DNA of 64,000 nt from Fodinibacter sp963707895 (GTDB taxonomy: Bacteria > Actinomycetota > Actinomycetes > Actinomycetales > Dermatophilaceae). A program made the translations under genes and the position numbers. The notes under the pieces are model-generated. The model had not been told where the DNA came from. It made no database searches and worked only from the letters and a program-made list of their open reading frames with translations. This document shows, one piece after another, positions 27,066-36,526 of this stretch. Within the stretch, counting starts at the first letter, position 1. Each line of letters starts with the position of its first letter. The stretch spans positions 372,001-436,000 of the forward strand of contig CAVPRS010000002.1 in assembly GCA_963707895.1 (NCBI GenBank). Reading direction: 5' to 3'.

Positions 27066-30000
27066 GTGTTCGCCAAGATCCTCGTCGCCAACCGTGGTGA
27101 GATCGCCGTCCGGGCGTTCCGGGCGGCCACCGAGCTCGGTGCGAGGACGGTCGCCGTCTTCCCGCACGAGGACCGCAGGTCCGAGCACCGGCTCAAGGCC
27201 GACGAGTCCTACCAGATCGGCGAGGAGGGCCACCCGGTCCGCGCCTACCTCGACCACGAGAACATCGTGCGGGTCGCCGTCGAGTGCGGTGCCGACGCGA
27301 TCTACCCGGGCTACGGCTTCCTCTCCGAGAACCCCCTGCTGGCCGAGGCCTGCGAGGCCAACGGAATCACCTTCATCGGGCCGCCGGCAGCCGCGCTGCA
27401 CCTGGCGGGCAACAAGTCGCGCGCCATCACGGCGGCCCGTGCCGCCGGCCTGCCCACCCTCGAGAGCGCCGAGCCGACCGACGACCTCGACACCCTGGCC
27501 GCGGCGGCCGAGGGCATCGGCTTCCCGGTGTTCGTCAAGGCGGTCTCCGGCGGCGGTGGGCGCGGCATGCGGCGGGTCGACGACCCCTCGACGCTGCGCG
27601 AGTCGCTCGAGGCGGCCCAGCGCGAGGCGGATGCCGCGTTCGGCGACCCGACGCTCTACCTCGAGCAGGCGGTGGTCAACCCGCGGCACATCGAGGTGCA
27701 GGTGCTCGCCGACTCCACCGGCACCGTGCTGCACCTCTTCGAGCGCGACTGCTCGGTGCAGCGCCGCCACCAGAAGGTCGTCGAGATCGCGCCGGCGCCC
27801 AACCTCGACCCCGACACCCGGGCGCAGATGTGTGCCGATGCGGTGCGCTTCGCCGAGTCGATCGGCTACCTCAACGCGGGCACGGTCGAGTTCCTCCTCG
27901 GTGAGGACGGGCGCTACGTCTTCATCGAGATGAACCCCCGCATCCAGGTCGAGCACACCGTCACCGAGGAGGTCACCGACGTCGACCTCGTCGTGGCCCA
28001 GATGCGCATCGCGTCGGGCGAGACCTTCGACGACCTCGACATGCGCCAGGAGGACATCTACGTGCGAGGGGCCGCACTGCAGTGCCGCATCACCACCGAG
28101 GACCCCGCCAACGGGTTCCGCCCGGATGCCGGGCAGATCACCGTCTACCGCTCGGCCGGGGGCGGCGGGGTGCGGCTCGACGGTGGCACGGTGTTCGTCG
28201 GGGCCCAGGTCAGCCCGCACTTCGACTCGATGCTCGTCAAGCTCACCTGCCGCGGCAGCTCCTTCCCGATGGCGGTGCGTCGCGCGCGAAGAGCGTTGGC
28301 GGAGTTCCGCATCCGCGGCGTCTCGACCAACATCCCGTTCCTCGAGGCGGTCCTCGCCGACCCGGTGTTCCAGCGCGGCGAGGCGACGACCAGCTTCATC
28401 GACGAGCGACCCGAGCTGCTCGTGGCCAAGATGGGCGGCGACCGCGGCACCAAGCTGCTCACCTACCTCGCCGACGTCACGGTCAACCAGCCGCACGGCC
28501 CGGCCACCACCTACCTCAAGCCACGCACCAAGCTGCCGGCGCTCGACCGCGAGGCACCCGTGCCCCCGGGCTCGCGAGACCTGCTGGTGCGCGTGGGCCC
28601 GGCCGAGTTCGCCCGGCAGCTGCGCGAGCGCACCGACGTGCCGGTCACCGACACCACCTTCCGCGACGCCCACCAGAGCCTGCTGGCCACCCGGATGCGC
28701 ACGCGCGACCTGCTCCACGTGGCCGGGCACGTCTCGCGGCTCACCCCCGAGCTGCTGTCGATGGAGGCGTGGGGCGGGGCGACCTACGACGTCGCGCTCC
28801 GCTTCCTCTCCGAGGACCCGTGGGAGCGGCTGGCCCTGCTGCGCGAGGCGATGCCCAACATCCCGCTGCAGATGCTGCTGCGCGGCCGCAACACGGTGGG
28901 CTACACGCCCTACCCCACCAAGGTCACCGATGCGTTCGTGCACGAGGCCGCGCGCACCGGGCTCGACATCTTCCGGATCTTCGACTCGCTCAACGACGTG
29001 TCCCAGATGCGCCCGGCGGTCGAGGCGGTGCTCGACACCGGCACCGCCGTCGCCGAGGTGGCCCTGTGCTACACCGGCAACCTGCTCGACCCGCGCGAGG
29101 AGCTCTACACCCTCGACTACTACCTGCGCCTCGCCGAGCAGATCGTCGACACCGGCGCCCACGTGCTCGCCATCAAGGACATGGCCGGGCTGCTCCGTGC
29201 GCCGGCTGCGACCAGGCTGGTCACGGCGCTGCGGGCGAACTTCGACCTGCCGGTGCACCTGCACACCCACGACACCGCCGGTGGCCAGATCGGCACGCTG
29301 CTGGCCGCGATCGACGCGGGTGTCGATGCCGTCGACGCCGCCTGCTCCTCGATGTCGGGCACCACGAGCCAGCCGAGCCTGTCGGCCCTGGTCGCCGCCA
29401 CCGACGGCACCGACCGCCCCACCGGCCTGGACATCGACAAGGTGTTCTCGATGGAGCCGTACTGGGAGGCCGTGCGCCAGCTCTACGCGCCCTTCGAGTC
29501 GGGACTGCCCTCCCCCACGGGTCGCGTGTACTTCCACGAGATCCCCGGTGGCCAGCTGTCGAACCTGCGCCAGCAGGCGATCGCGCTGGGGCTCGGTGAC
29601 CGGTTCGAGGACATCGAGGACATGTACGCCGCGGCCAACCGCATCCTGGGCAACCTGGTCAAGGTGACGCCGTCGTCCAAGGTGGTCGGCGACCTCGCCC
29701 TGGCCCTCGTCGGCGCCGGCGCCGACCCGGCCGACTTCGAGGAGAACCCGACGAAGTACGACATCCCCGACTCGGTGATCGGCTTCCTCGAGGGCGAGCT
29801 GGGTGACCCGCCCGGCGGCTGGCCCGAGCCCTTCCGCACCAAGGCCCTGCAGGGCCGGCACGCCAAGCCGCGGGTCACCGAGCTCACCGACGAGCAGGAG
29901 GCGGCGCTCGGCGTCGAGCCGCGCCGCACCCTGAACCAGCTGCTGTTCCCCGGACCCACCAAGGAGTTCGAGGACAGCCGTGAGCGCTTCGGCAACCTCT

Positions 30001-30449
30001 CGGTGCTGGGCACCATCGAGTTCCTGCACGGCCTGGAGCAGGGCAGCGAGTACGAGGCCGAGATCGAGGCCGGCAAGCGGCTGCTGCTCGGCATCAGCTC
30101 GGTCGGTGACGCCGACCGGCAGGGCATGCGCACCGTGATGTGCACGCTCAACGGCCAGTTCCGGCCGATCCAGGTGCGCGACCGCTCGGTGACGGCCGAC
30201 ATCAAGGCCGTCGAGAAGGCCGACCCGTCGCGGGCCGGTCACGTGCCCGCTCCCTTCTCCGGCGTGGTCACCCCGGCGGTCGCCGAGGGCGACACCGTCG
30301 AGGCCGGCGGCGTCGTCGCGACGATCGAGGCGATGAAGATGGAGGCCAACATCACCAGCCCGGTCAGTGGCACCGTCGAGCGGCTCGCGATAGGTGGCCA
30401 CCAGCAGGTCGAGGGCGGCGACCTCCTCCTCGTCATCACCCAGGCCTGA
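27066..30449 (+). CDS. pyc: Pyruvate carboxylase
   Basis: Biotin enzyme that makes oxaloacetate from pyruvate, bicarbonate and ATP. 1127 residues, full length and intact. GTG start at 27066 with GGGAGG upstream. The biotin carboxylase domain starts FAKILVANRGEIAVRAFRAA, has KAVSGGGGRGMRRV (ATP loop) and FIEMNPRIQVEHTVTEEVTD. The carboxyltransferase domain starts near residue 540 with VTDTTFRDAHQSLLATRMRT and includes HLHTHDTAGGQ metal ligands. The PYC_OADA domain follows. The biotinyl domain ends the protein with IEAMKMEANI, Lys1091 being the biotin site. The 238-nt space shared with the divergent permease holds an AT-richer patch near 26898-26935 but no promoter I can assign firmly. Confidence 0.97.
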   Translation: MFAKILVANRGEIAVRAFRAATELGARTVAVFPHEDRRSEHRLKADESYQIGEEGHPVRAYLDHENIVRVAVECGADAIYPGYGFLSENPLLAEACEANGITFIGPPAAALHLAGNKSRAITAARAAGLPTLESAEPTDDLDTLAAAAEGIGFPVFVKAVSGGGGRGMRRVDDPSTLRESLEAAQREADAAFGDPTLYLEQAVVNPRHIEVQVLADSTGTVLHLFERDCSVQRRHQKVVEIAPAPNLDPDTRAQMCADAVRFAESIGYLNAGTVEFLLGEDGRYVFIEMNPRIQVEHTVTEEVTDVDLVVAQMRIASGETFDDLDMRQEDIYVRGAALQCRITTEDPANGFRPDAGQITVYRSAGGGGVRLDGGTVFVGAQVSPHFDSMLVKLTCRGSSFPMAVRRARRALAEFRIRGVSTNIPFLEAVLADPVFQRGEATTSFIDERPELLVAKMGGDRGTKLLTYLADVTVNQPHGPATTYLKPRTKLPALDREAPVPPGSRDLLVRVGPAEFARQLRERTDVPVTDTTFRDAHQSLLATRMRTRDLLHVAGHVSRLTPELLSMEAWGGATYDVALRFLSEDPWERLALLREAMPNIPLQMLLRGRNTVGYTPYPTKVTDAFVHEAARTGLDIFRIFDSLNDVSQMRPAVEAVLDTGTAVAEVALCYTGNLLDPREELYTLDYYLRLAEQIVDTGAHVLAIKDMAGLLRAPAATRLVTALRANFDLPVHLHTHDTAGGQIGTLLAAIDAGVDAVDAACSSMSGTTSQPSLSALVAATDGTDRPTGLDIDKVFSMEPYWEAVRQLYAPFESGLPSPTGRVYFHEIPGGQLSNLRQQAIALGLGDRFEDIEDMYAAANRILGNLVKVTPSSKVVGDLALALVGAGADPADFEENPTKYDIPDSVIGFLEGELGDPPGGWPEPFRTKALQGRHAKPRVTELTDEQEAALGVEPRRTLNQLLFPGPTKEFEDSRERFGNLSVLGTIEFLHGLEQGSEYEAEIEAGKRLLLGISSVGDADRQGMRTVMCTLNGQFRPIQVRDRSVTADIKAVEKADPSRAGHVPAPFSGVVTPAVAEGDTVEAGGVVATIEAMKMEANITSPVSGTVERLAIGGHQQVEGGDLLLVITQA

Positions 30450-30566
30450 ATTCGGCCGCCCGGGCGCGAAAGCCCCGCCGGCCCGCGTGCACTCGTACGG
30501 TGGAAGGACCTGCATCGGTCAAGAAGCGGCTCGGTGCTCCGATTTCACGAGTGAATGGAGAGCGAC

Positions 30567-30740
30567 ATGGGCGTTGGGGACAAGATGGAGAACATGAAGG
30601 ACGACCTGGCCGGCAAGGGCAAGGAGGCCGCGGGCAAGGCGACCGACAACGAGCGCCTCGAGGCCGAGGGCCGTGTCGACCAGTCCGAAGCCGACATGAA
30701 GCAGGCCGGCGAGAAGGTCAAGGACGCCTTCAAGAACTGA
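30567..30740 (+). CDS. CsbD family stress protein
   Basis: 57 residues from ATG 30567 (MGVGDKMENMKDDLAGKGKE), preceded by GGAGAG at 30558. The ATG at 30555 has no such site. The family pattern is K/E/A/D-rich amphipathic helix: KGKEAAGKATDNERLEAEG, then VDQSEADMKQAGEKVKDAF. CsbD proteins are abundant, disordered or helical, and are induced by general stress in many bacteria. Their activity is unknown. It is a single gene closed by a hairpin at 30755. Confidence 0.9.
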   Translation: MGVGDKMENMKDDLAGKGKEAAGKATDNERLEAEGRVDQSEADMKQAGEKVKDAFKN

Positions 30741-30754
30741 CACCGAACCACGAG

Positions 30755-30784
30755 GGGCCGCTCCCGCACGTGCGGGGGTGGCCC
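30755..30784. terminator. Hairpin terminator between csbD-like and DUF2207 genes
   Basis: GGGCCGCTCCCGCAC and GTGCGGGGGTGGCCC pair with two G-U or mismatched positions and are followed by CTT on the plus strand. It lies between convergent stops at 30740 and 30798. Confidence 0.7.
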
Positions 30785-30797
30785 TTCGTCGTCGGTG

Positions 30798-32816
30798 CTA
30801 CCAGCTGCCGCCCGACGAGCCGCCGCCACCACCGCCTGAGAAGCCACCACCGCCGCTGAACCCGCTCGAGCCGGACGAGCCCGGCGTCGACACGAAGGTT
30901 CCGGCCGCCACGGTGGAGAAGGAGTCCATGCTCGACGCGACCTCGTGGAAGCCGCCGGACGACCAGCTGCCGACGTACCAGGTCGGGCTCGCGAACGAGT
31001 GCCCGGCCGCGGCGGCGGCCGCAGCCACCTCCTCGAACACCCCGGCCCAGCGGTCGGCCAGGCCGAAGACGATGGCGTAGGGCAGGAACCGGCTGAAGAG
31101 GTCCTGGGCCTCCTCCCAGCGGATCTGGTTGGCCTCGGCGGTGGCGATGTACTGCTGGAAGCCGCGGGACTGCGCCAGGATCGCCGACCCCTGGGCGGTG
31201 CGCGCCGCCATCCGCTTGCCGAGGAAACGGACCAGCAGACCGGCGACCACCCCGCCGGCCACGAGCAGCCAGGCCGGGTTGAACGGGAACCCGGCGTCCT
31301 GGTAGACCGCGGACAGCGGACCGGCGCCGAAGAACGCGAACAGCAGCGAGCCGGCGAGCACGAAGGTGCCGAAGCCGACCCAGCCCGACCGCTGTCGCTC
31401 CGGACTGCGGCGGAACCACCCACGCTGGACGACCTCGTCGTACATGAGCCGCTCCACGGCATCCAGCGTGGGCTTGAAGTGGTTCTTCAGCTGGGAGAGC
31501 GCGATGCGGTCGCCACCCGAGAAGATCGCGTCGACGAGCAGCTGCTCGTAGGGCGCCAGCGCGGTCGCGGTGGCCGGCGGCGCGGTGCGGGTGAGCACCC
31601 AGTCGTCGGCCCGGAACACCCCCTGGTCGTCGCGGGCGATCTGCAGGTGCCCGCGCACGGCGAGGTCGACGATGGTCGAGGTGATGTCGACGAGGTTGAC
31701 CTCCTCGTCGAGGATCGTGCCGACCATGCCGGGCTGGACGCCGGGCGGCGGGGTGAACTGCACGGCGACCGTGGGGGTGGGTCCACCCACCACGACCGGC
31801 ACCTGCTGGTCGACACCGGGCGTCAGGCCCGGGGTGAGGCCCGCGTACTGCTCGTCGCGGCCGCGGCTCCAGACGAGCAGGCCCATCAGGGCACCGGCGA
31901 GCAGCGGCACCAGCACGGCGAGGCCGATGGTCAGCCAGCCGAGCGCGCGAGCCAGGCCCGGACTGACGACGGCGCCCGAGCCGGCGTCGGAGGAACCCTC
32001 GCGCAGGTCGGGCGTGAGGTCGCCGAAGGCGTTGCGGGGGTAGGAGGTGAGCACGCTGGCGCCCTGCTCGGCCTCGAGGTCGGGCACGGTGAAGGTGCTG
32101 GTGGTGCCGGCGACCGCCTCGCACTGGGTGGTCGAGCCGAGGTCGCCGTAGAAGCAGGCCGCACGGGTGGCCGCCACCGGCCCGGTGACGGTGGCCGAGA
32201 CGTTGCGCTGGGGGAAGCCGTTGGAGGGGTCGACGACGTTGTAGTAGAACTCCGCCGTGCCGTCGCCGATGTCGTTGACGACGTGGGCGAGCCGGTAGCG
32301 CACCACGTAGTCGGCGGTTCCGGAGATGGTCTGCGACGGGCTGCCGATGCGGATCTGCCGGTAGGCCCCGAAGTCGGAGATCGAGATGTCGGTGGGTGCC
32401 CCCGACGGTGAGGTCACCGAGACGCCCGTGAGCTCGTAGTAGCGGTACTGGGTGTCGCTGTCCTGGTAGCCCGCCCGCACCTTCACGTTGCGCACGATGC
32501 CGTGCCGCTCCTCCCCCTCGGGGAAGCGCCAGGTGATGGTCTCGGTGACCACCACGGACCCGTCGGTCTCGAGCGAGAACTCGGTGAGCAGCTTGTCGGC
32601 CTGCTCCTCGGCGGGCAGCAGGGCCGGCGCGGCCGGCCACCCCTGCACGGCCGGGGCGACCTGCGCGGCCGGCGCGGCGGGGACGGGCTGGGCGACAGCA
32701 CCGGCGGGAGCCGGTGCCGCGAGGGCGAGGGGCGCCAGGAACAGCACGACGGCCGCGACGCCGAGGCACCACAGCAGGCGCAGCCAGGGGTGGCTGCGGG
32801 CCCGCTCGCCGGTCAC
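30798..32816 (-). CDS. DUF2207 membrane protein with Gly/Ser-rich tail
   Basis: 672 residues. Signal peptide/first TM is LRLLWCLGVAAVVLFLAPLA. The extracytoplasmic DUF2207 domain (about 80-270) begins LLTEFSLETDGSVVVTETIT and WRFPEGEERHGIVRNV. A TM at about 300 (LGWLTIGLAVLVPLLAGALM) is followed by a cytosolic part with PPGVQPGMVGTILDEEVNLV, two more TMs near 450 (FGTFVLAGSLLFAFFGAGPL; PAWLLVAGGVVAGLLV), then AEANQIRWEEAQDLFSRFLP. The tail is almost pure Gly/Ser (GFSGGGGFSGGGGGGSSGGS). This layout is standard for the family, whose function is unknown. The gene begins next to the smpB stop (1 nt apart), so it is likely co-transcribed with smpB. Confidence 0.9.
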   Translation of the reverse strand: MTGERARSHPWLRLLWCLGVAAVVLFLAPLALAAPAPAGAVAQPVPAAPAAQVAPAVQGWPAAPALLPAEEQADKLLTEFSLETDGSVVVTETITWRFPEGEERHGIVRNVKVRAGYQDSDTQYRYYELTGVSVTSPSGAPTDISISDFGAYRQIRIGSPSQTISGTADYVVRYRLAHVVNDIGDGTAEFYYNVVDPSNGFPQRNVSATVTGPVAATRAACFYGDLGSTTQCEAVAGTTSTFTVPDLEAEQGASVLTSYPRNAFGDLTPDLREGSSDAGSGAVVSPGLARALGWLTIGLAVLVPLLAGALMGLLVWSRGRDEQYAGLTPGLTPGVDQQVPVVVGGPTPTVAVQFTPPPGVQPGMVGTILDEEVNLVDITSTIVDLAVRGHLQIARDDQGVFRADDWVLTRTAPPATATALAPYEQLLVDAIFSGGDRIALSQLKNHFKPTLDAVERLMYDEVVQRGWFRRSPERQRSGWVGFGTFVLAGSLLFAFFGAGPLSAVYQDAGFPFNPAWLLVAGGVVAGLLVRFLGKRMAARTAQGSAILAQSRGFQQYIATAEANQIRWEEAQDLFSRFLPYAIVFGLADRWAGVFEEVAAAAAAAGHSFASPTWYVGSWSSGGFHEVASSMDSFSTVAAGTFVSTPGSSGSSGFSGGGGFSGGGGGGSSGGSW

Positions 32817-33296
32817 TCAGTCCTCGCCGCGGCGACGGGCGGCGATGGCGCGGTCGGCCTCGCGGTTGTCCTGGCGCTCACGCAGGGCGTGGCGCTTGTC
32901 GTAGTTCTTCTTGCCCTTGGCGATGGCGAGCTCGACCTTGGCGCGGCCGTCCTTGAAGTAGAGCGAGAGCGGCACGACGGTGTGGCCGGTCTCGCGGGTG
33001 GCGTGCAGGATCTTGTCGAGCTCGCGCCGGTGGAGCAGCAGCTTGCGACGGCGCCGCGGGGTGTGGTTGTTCCACGTGCCGTTGGAGTACTCGGGGATGT
33101 GCACGCCCTCGAGCCAGAGCTCGTCGTCACGGTCGAAACCGGCCCAGCCGTCGACGAGCGAGGCCCGTCCCATGCGCAGCGCCTTGACCTCGGTGCCCAT
33201 GAGGACCAGGCCCGCCTCGTACGTGTCCTCGATGAGGTAGTCGTGACGGGCCTTGCGGTTGCTCGCGACGAGCTTTCGTCCGGTCTCCTTGGCCAC
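32817..33296 (-). CDS. smpB: SsrA-binding protein SmpB
   Basis: 159 residues from GTG 33296 (MAKETGRKLVASNRKARHDY). Binds the tRNA-like part of tmRNA and brings it to stalled ribosomes. Diagnostic blocks are NRKARHDYLIEDTYEAGLVL, GTEVKALRMGRASLVDG, HIPEYSNGTWNNHTPRRRRK and the C-terminal tail beginning GKKNYDKRHALRERQDNREA, which enters the empty mRNA channel. The partner RNA is encoded at 20619-20987. Position downstream of prfB, ftsE, ftsX and an M23 peptidase gene on the same strand is the common actinobacterial order. Confidence 0.97.
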   Translation of the reverse strand: MAKETGRKLVASNRKARHDYLIEDTYEAGLVLMGTEVKALRMGRASLVDGWAGFDRDDELWLEGVHIPEYSNGTWNNHTPRRRRKLLLHRRELDKILHATRETGHTVVPLSLYFKDGRAKVELAIAKGKKNYDKRHALRERQDNREADRAIAARRRGED

Positions 33297-33355
33297 GAGG
33301 CGAGGTTACCCGGCCGGAGCAGCCCGCCCTACCGAGTTGCACGGCAGGTCGGGCG

Positions 33356-34686
33356 TCAGAGCCACTTGCGGGGGTCGACGAAGTTGCCGTTCTCCAGCGT
33401 CTCGAAGTGCAGGTGGCAGCCGGTCGAGGTGCCGGTGGTGCCGCTGTAGGCGATCAGCTGGCCACGCTGACGTGGCCGCCGGTGCGCACGAAGCGGGTCA
33501 GGTGGTTGTAGGTGGTGGCCAGGCCCACACCCGAGACGTAGCCGTGGTCGATGACCACCCGGTTGCCGTAGCCACCGCCCCAGCCCGCGCTGATGATCGT
33601 TCCGCGGGCAGCGGCGTACACCGGGGTGCCGCAGGGCACCGCGAAGTCGCGTCCGGAGTGCAGCCGCCAGTAGTGCAGGATCGGGTGGAAGCGCATCCCG
33701 AACTCCGAGCTGACCCAACCCGTCTTCACCGGGCGGCTGAGGTAGCCGTGGCTGCTGGTGCTGCCGCCGCCACCACCACCGCCGCCGCCGCTGCTCTGGT
33801 GCTTCTTGCGGGCAGCGGCCCGACGGGCGGCCTCGGCCCGGCGGGCCGCGGCCGCGCGCTGGACCAGGATCTTGTGCAGCCTGTTCTGCTCGGCCGTCAT
33901 CGAGGCGAGGCGGGCCTTCTCGGCGGCGAGCTTGCCGGCGACGGTCTTGGCCTGCGTGGTCTGGGTCGCGGCGAGGGCGTCGAGGTCGGCCTTGGCCTTC
34001 GCCGCGGCGTCGCGGGCGCTCTGGGCCCGCGCCAGCGCGGCCTCGGCCTGCTTCTTCTTGTCGGCGGAGTCGGCGCGCAGGGCGGAGAGGTGGTCCTCGA
34101 GCGCCGTGAGGCTGGCCTTCTCGGTGGACAGGCGGTCCATCGTCTGGCTCTGCACGTCCATCACCGTGTCGACGAGGGCGATCCGGTCGGCGAACTGCTG
34201 GGGGTCGGTGCTCGAGAGCGCCATGTCGAGCTGGCCGAAGCCCTGCTCCTGGTAGATCTGGGCGGCGAACTGGGCGACCCGGGTGCGGCTGGACGCGACC
34301 TCCTTGGTCGACTTCGCCAGCTTGCCCTCGGCCTTCTTCTCGCTGGCCTGCGCCGCCTCGAGCTCCTGGGCGGCGACGGCGTTGGCCCGGTCGGCGGCCG
34401 CGGCGGCGTTCTGCGCGCGCTCGAGCACGGTGCGGGCGGCCGGCAGCTTGTTCTGGGTGTTCTGCAGCGCGGTGTAGGCGGCCGAGAGGTCCGAGCTCGT
34501 CTCGTCGAGCTGCTCCTTGAGCTTGTCGACCTGGGCGTCGACCTTGCGCTTCTGGGTGCCGGGGTCGGATCCGGTCGGCACCGCCTCGGCCGAGGTGGTC
34601 GCGAGGGCGACGGCGCACAGGATGGCCGTGAGGAAGGCGATCCCGCGGCGCGTGGTGCGCACCGGAGCGCGGTCAGGTCGTCCCAT
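33356..34686 (-). CDS. Coiled-coil M23 peptidase (FtsEX-linked murein hydrolase), one frameshift
   Basis: Signal peptide TTRRGIAFLTAILCAVALAT, then two long Ala/Glu/Lys coiled-coil stretches (about 45-290) typical of EnvC/PcsB-like FtsX partners, a Gly-rich hinge (SSGGGGGGGGGSTSSHG), and an M23 LytM domain. LytM motifs are HSGRDFAVPCGTPVYAAARG and HLHFETLENGNFVDPRKWL. A missing base near 33465 breaks the frame between GGHVS and RGQLIAYSGTTGTSTGC. Corrected length is about 443 residues. Start is uncertain: ATG 34686, 34695 and 34704 are in frame and none has a strong ribosome site. It directly follows ftsX, supporting activation by FtsEX at the division site. The HxH zinc ligand is present, so it may be catalytically active. 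Confidence 0.88.
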
Positions 34687-34729
34687 GATCACCATTGGTA
34701 ACATGTTTCACACCCGTTCGTGAGCAGGT

Positions 34730-34749
34730 GCGGCGGAAAAACCCGCCGC
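34730..34749 (-). terminator. Hairpin terminator after ftsX
   Basis: GCGGCGG and CCGCCGC (7 bp) enclose AAAAAC and sit 32 nt downstream of the ftsX stop. It would partly separate ftsEX from the M23 gene. Confidence 0.6.
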
Positions 34750-34780
34750 GTTTCTCAGCGATCACCCAGCGGCGCTCGCC

Positions 34781-35686
34781 TCAGACGCGCAGGTACCGGC
34801 GCAGCGTGACCAGGCTCGTGACCACCGCGATCAGGGTGACGCCGAGCAGCATCCAGGGGGCGAGGATCCACACGTCGGAGACCCCGATGAACGCCTGGCT
34901 CAGCGCGATCTGGATGACGCCCTCCTCGAACACGTACTTGGTGAGGGCCACGAGCAGGCCGACCGCGAGCAGCACCCCGACGCCGGACACGATGACCATC
35001 TCGGTGAGGAACGGCATCCGGATCGTCCAGTTCGAGGCCCCGACCAGCCGCATGATGCCGATCTCGCGCCGCCTGATGAACGCCGCCTGCCGGATCGTGG
35101 TGGCCATGAGCAGTGCGGCGCAGGCCGCCATCAGCGCGGCGAGCGCCACCGCGAAGACGGTGATCCACTTGATGATGGTGAAGAACTTGCTGAGGACCTT
35201 CTCCTGGTCCTGGACGGTGGCCACCCCCGGGGCACCTTCGAACTGCTCGCTGACCACGCGGTACTTCGTCGGGTCGTTGAGCTGCACCCGCAGGCTCTGC
35301 GGGATGTCGCCGACCTGCACGTTGCCGGCGATCGGGCTGTTGCGGAACTGCTGCTTGAACCGGTCGTAGGCCTCCTGCTCCGACTCGAAGAAGACCTGCT
35401 TGACCTCCGGCAGCGCCTCGAGCTGGCGCTGGATGGCGGCCTTCTGCGCGTCGGTGACGGCGGCGTTCTCGCAGTTGGGCTGGCGCGAGTCGGCCGTGCA
35501 GAGGTAGATCGACACCTGGATCCGGTCGTACCAGTACCCCTTCATGGTGTCGGCCTGGCGCTGGGCGAGCAGGCCGAGCCCGAGCAGGAACATCGAGACC
35601 ATCGTCACGAGGACCACCGACACGGCCATCGAGACGTTGCGGCGCAGCCCGGAGCCGACCTCGGAGAACAGGAATCGTGCCTGCAC
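34781..35686 (-). CDS. ftsX: Cell division protein FtsX
   Basis: 301 residues; membrane partner of FtsE. TM1 (about 21-43) is VSMAVSVVLVTMVSMFLLGL. A large extracytoplasmic loop (about 45-175) contains CTADSRQPNCENA with two Cys, a feature of actinobacterial FtsX. Three further TMs follow: WITVFAVALAALMAACAALL, MVIVSGVGVLLAVGLLVAL and WMLLGVTLIAVVTSLVTL. The cytosolic coupling segment before TM3 is IRRREIGIMRLVGASNWTIR. FtsX passes ATP hydrolysis by FtsE to a periplasmic murein hydrolase, here probably the adjacent M23 protein. The gene starts 3 nt after ftsE. Confidence 0.96.
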   Translation of the reverse strand: MQARFLFSEVGSGLRRNVSMAVSVVLVTMVSMFLLGLGLLAQRQADTMKGYWYDRIQVSIYLCTADSRQPNCENAAVTDAQKAAIQRQLEALPEVKQVFFESEQEAYDRFKQQFRNSPIAGNVQVGDIPQSLRVQLNDPTKYRVVSEQFEGAPGVATVQDQEKVLSKFFTIIKWITVFAVALAALMAACAALLMATTIRQAAFIRRREIGIMRLVGASNWTIRMPFLTEMVIVSGVGVLLAVGLLVALTKYVFEEGVIQIALSQAFIGVSDVWILAPWMLLGVTLIAVVTSLVTLRRYLRV

Positions 35687-35689
35687 GGG

Positions 35690-36385
35690 TCAGACCTCCG
35701 CGACCGGGTTGTAGGTGGCGTCCTGCTCGTCGCGCACGACGAGCCCGTCCTCGAGCTGGATGACGCGGCGGCGCAGGTCGTTGACGATGTCGTGGTCGTG
35801 GGTGGCCATCACGATCGTGGTGCCGGTGCGGTTGATCCGGTCGAGCAGGCGCACGATGTCGAGGCTGATCGCCCGGTCGAGGTTTCCGGTCGGCTCGTCG
35901 CACAGCAGGATCTGCGGCCGGTTGACCACGGCGCGGGCGATGGCGACGCGCTGCTGCTCACCGCCGGAGAGCTGGTGCGGAAAGCGCTTCTCCTTGCCCT
36001 CGAGGCCGACCATCTCGAGCGTCTCGGGGACGAGCTGGCGGATCACGTGGCCCGGCTTGCCGATCACCTGCAGGGCGTAGGCGACGTTCTCGTGCACGGT
36101 CTTGTTCGGCAGCAGGCGGAAGTCCTGGAACACGGCACCCATCTCGCGCCGCAGGCGCGGCACCTGACGGCCCGCCATCGTGCCGAGGTCGTGCCCGGCG
36201 ACGAGCACGATGCCCTCGGTGGCGGCCTCCTCGCGCAGGGCGAGCCGCAGCATCGTCGACTTTCCGGACCCCGAGGGGCCCACGACGAAGACGAACTCGC
36301 CGCGCTCGATGCCGACGGTCACGTCGTCGAGGGCGGGCCGGGTCGACCGCGGGTAGATCTTGGTGACGTTCTCGAAACGGATCAT
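35690..36385 (-). CDS. ftsE: Cell division ATP-binding protein FtsE
   Basis: 231 residues from ATG 36385 (MIRFENVTKIYPRSTRPALD). Walker A is VVGPSGSGKSTMLRLALREE, the Q-loop is MGAVFQDFRLLPNKTV, the signature HQLSGGEQQRVAIARAVV, Walker B ILLCDEPTGNLD and the H-loop MATHDHDIV. FtsE forms an ABC-type complex with FtsX that controls septal murein hydrolysis. An upstream in-frame extension is possible but lacks family similarity. The 3-nt gap to ftsX implies coupling. Confidence 0.96.
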   Translation of the reverse strand: MIRFENVTKIYPRSTRPALDDVTVGIERGEFVFVVGPSGSGKSTMLRLALREEAATEGIVLVAGHDLGTMAGRQVPRLRREMGAVFQDFRLLPNKTVHENVAYALQVIGKPGHVIRQLVPETLEMVGLEGKEKRFPHQLSGGEQQRVAIARAVVNRPQILLCDEPTGNLDRAISLDIVRLLDRINRTGTTIVMATHDHDIVNDLRRRVIQLEDGLVVRDEQDATYNPVAEV

Positions 36386-36526
36386 GCGGGGGGATGGCCT
36401 CACGGGACTTCGGGGGCGGACGGCGCACCGGTCCCCGAAGGGGGCGGCTCGTTTCGAGGATAGGTCGACAACCCGTGGATGCCGGTCAGCCGCCACCCCT
36501 CGGCGGGTCACCCCCTGTGAGGGCTC

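Noticed and set aside
26952..30515. Long minus-strand open frame opposite pyruvate carboxylase
   Set aside because: Pyruvate carboxylase on the plus strand has all domains; the reverse frame has no recognisable motif.
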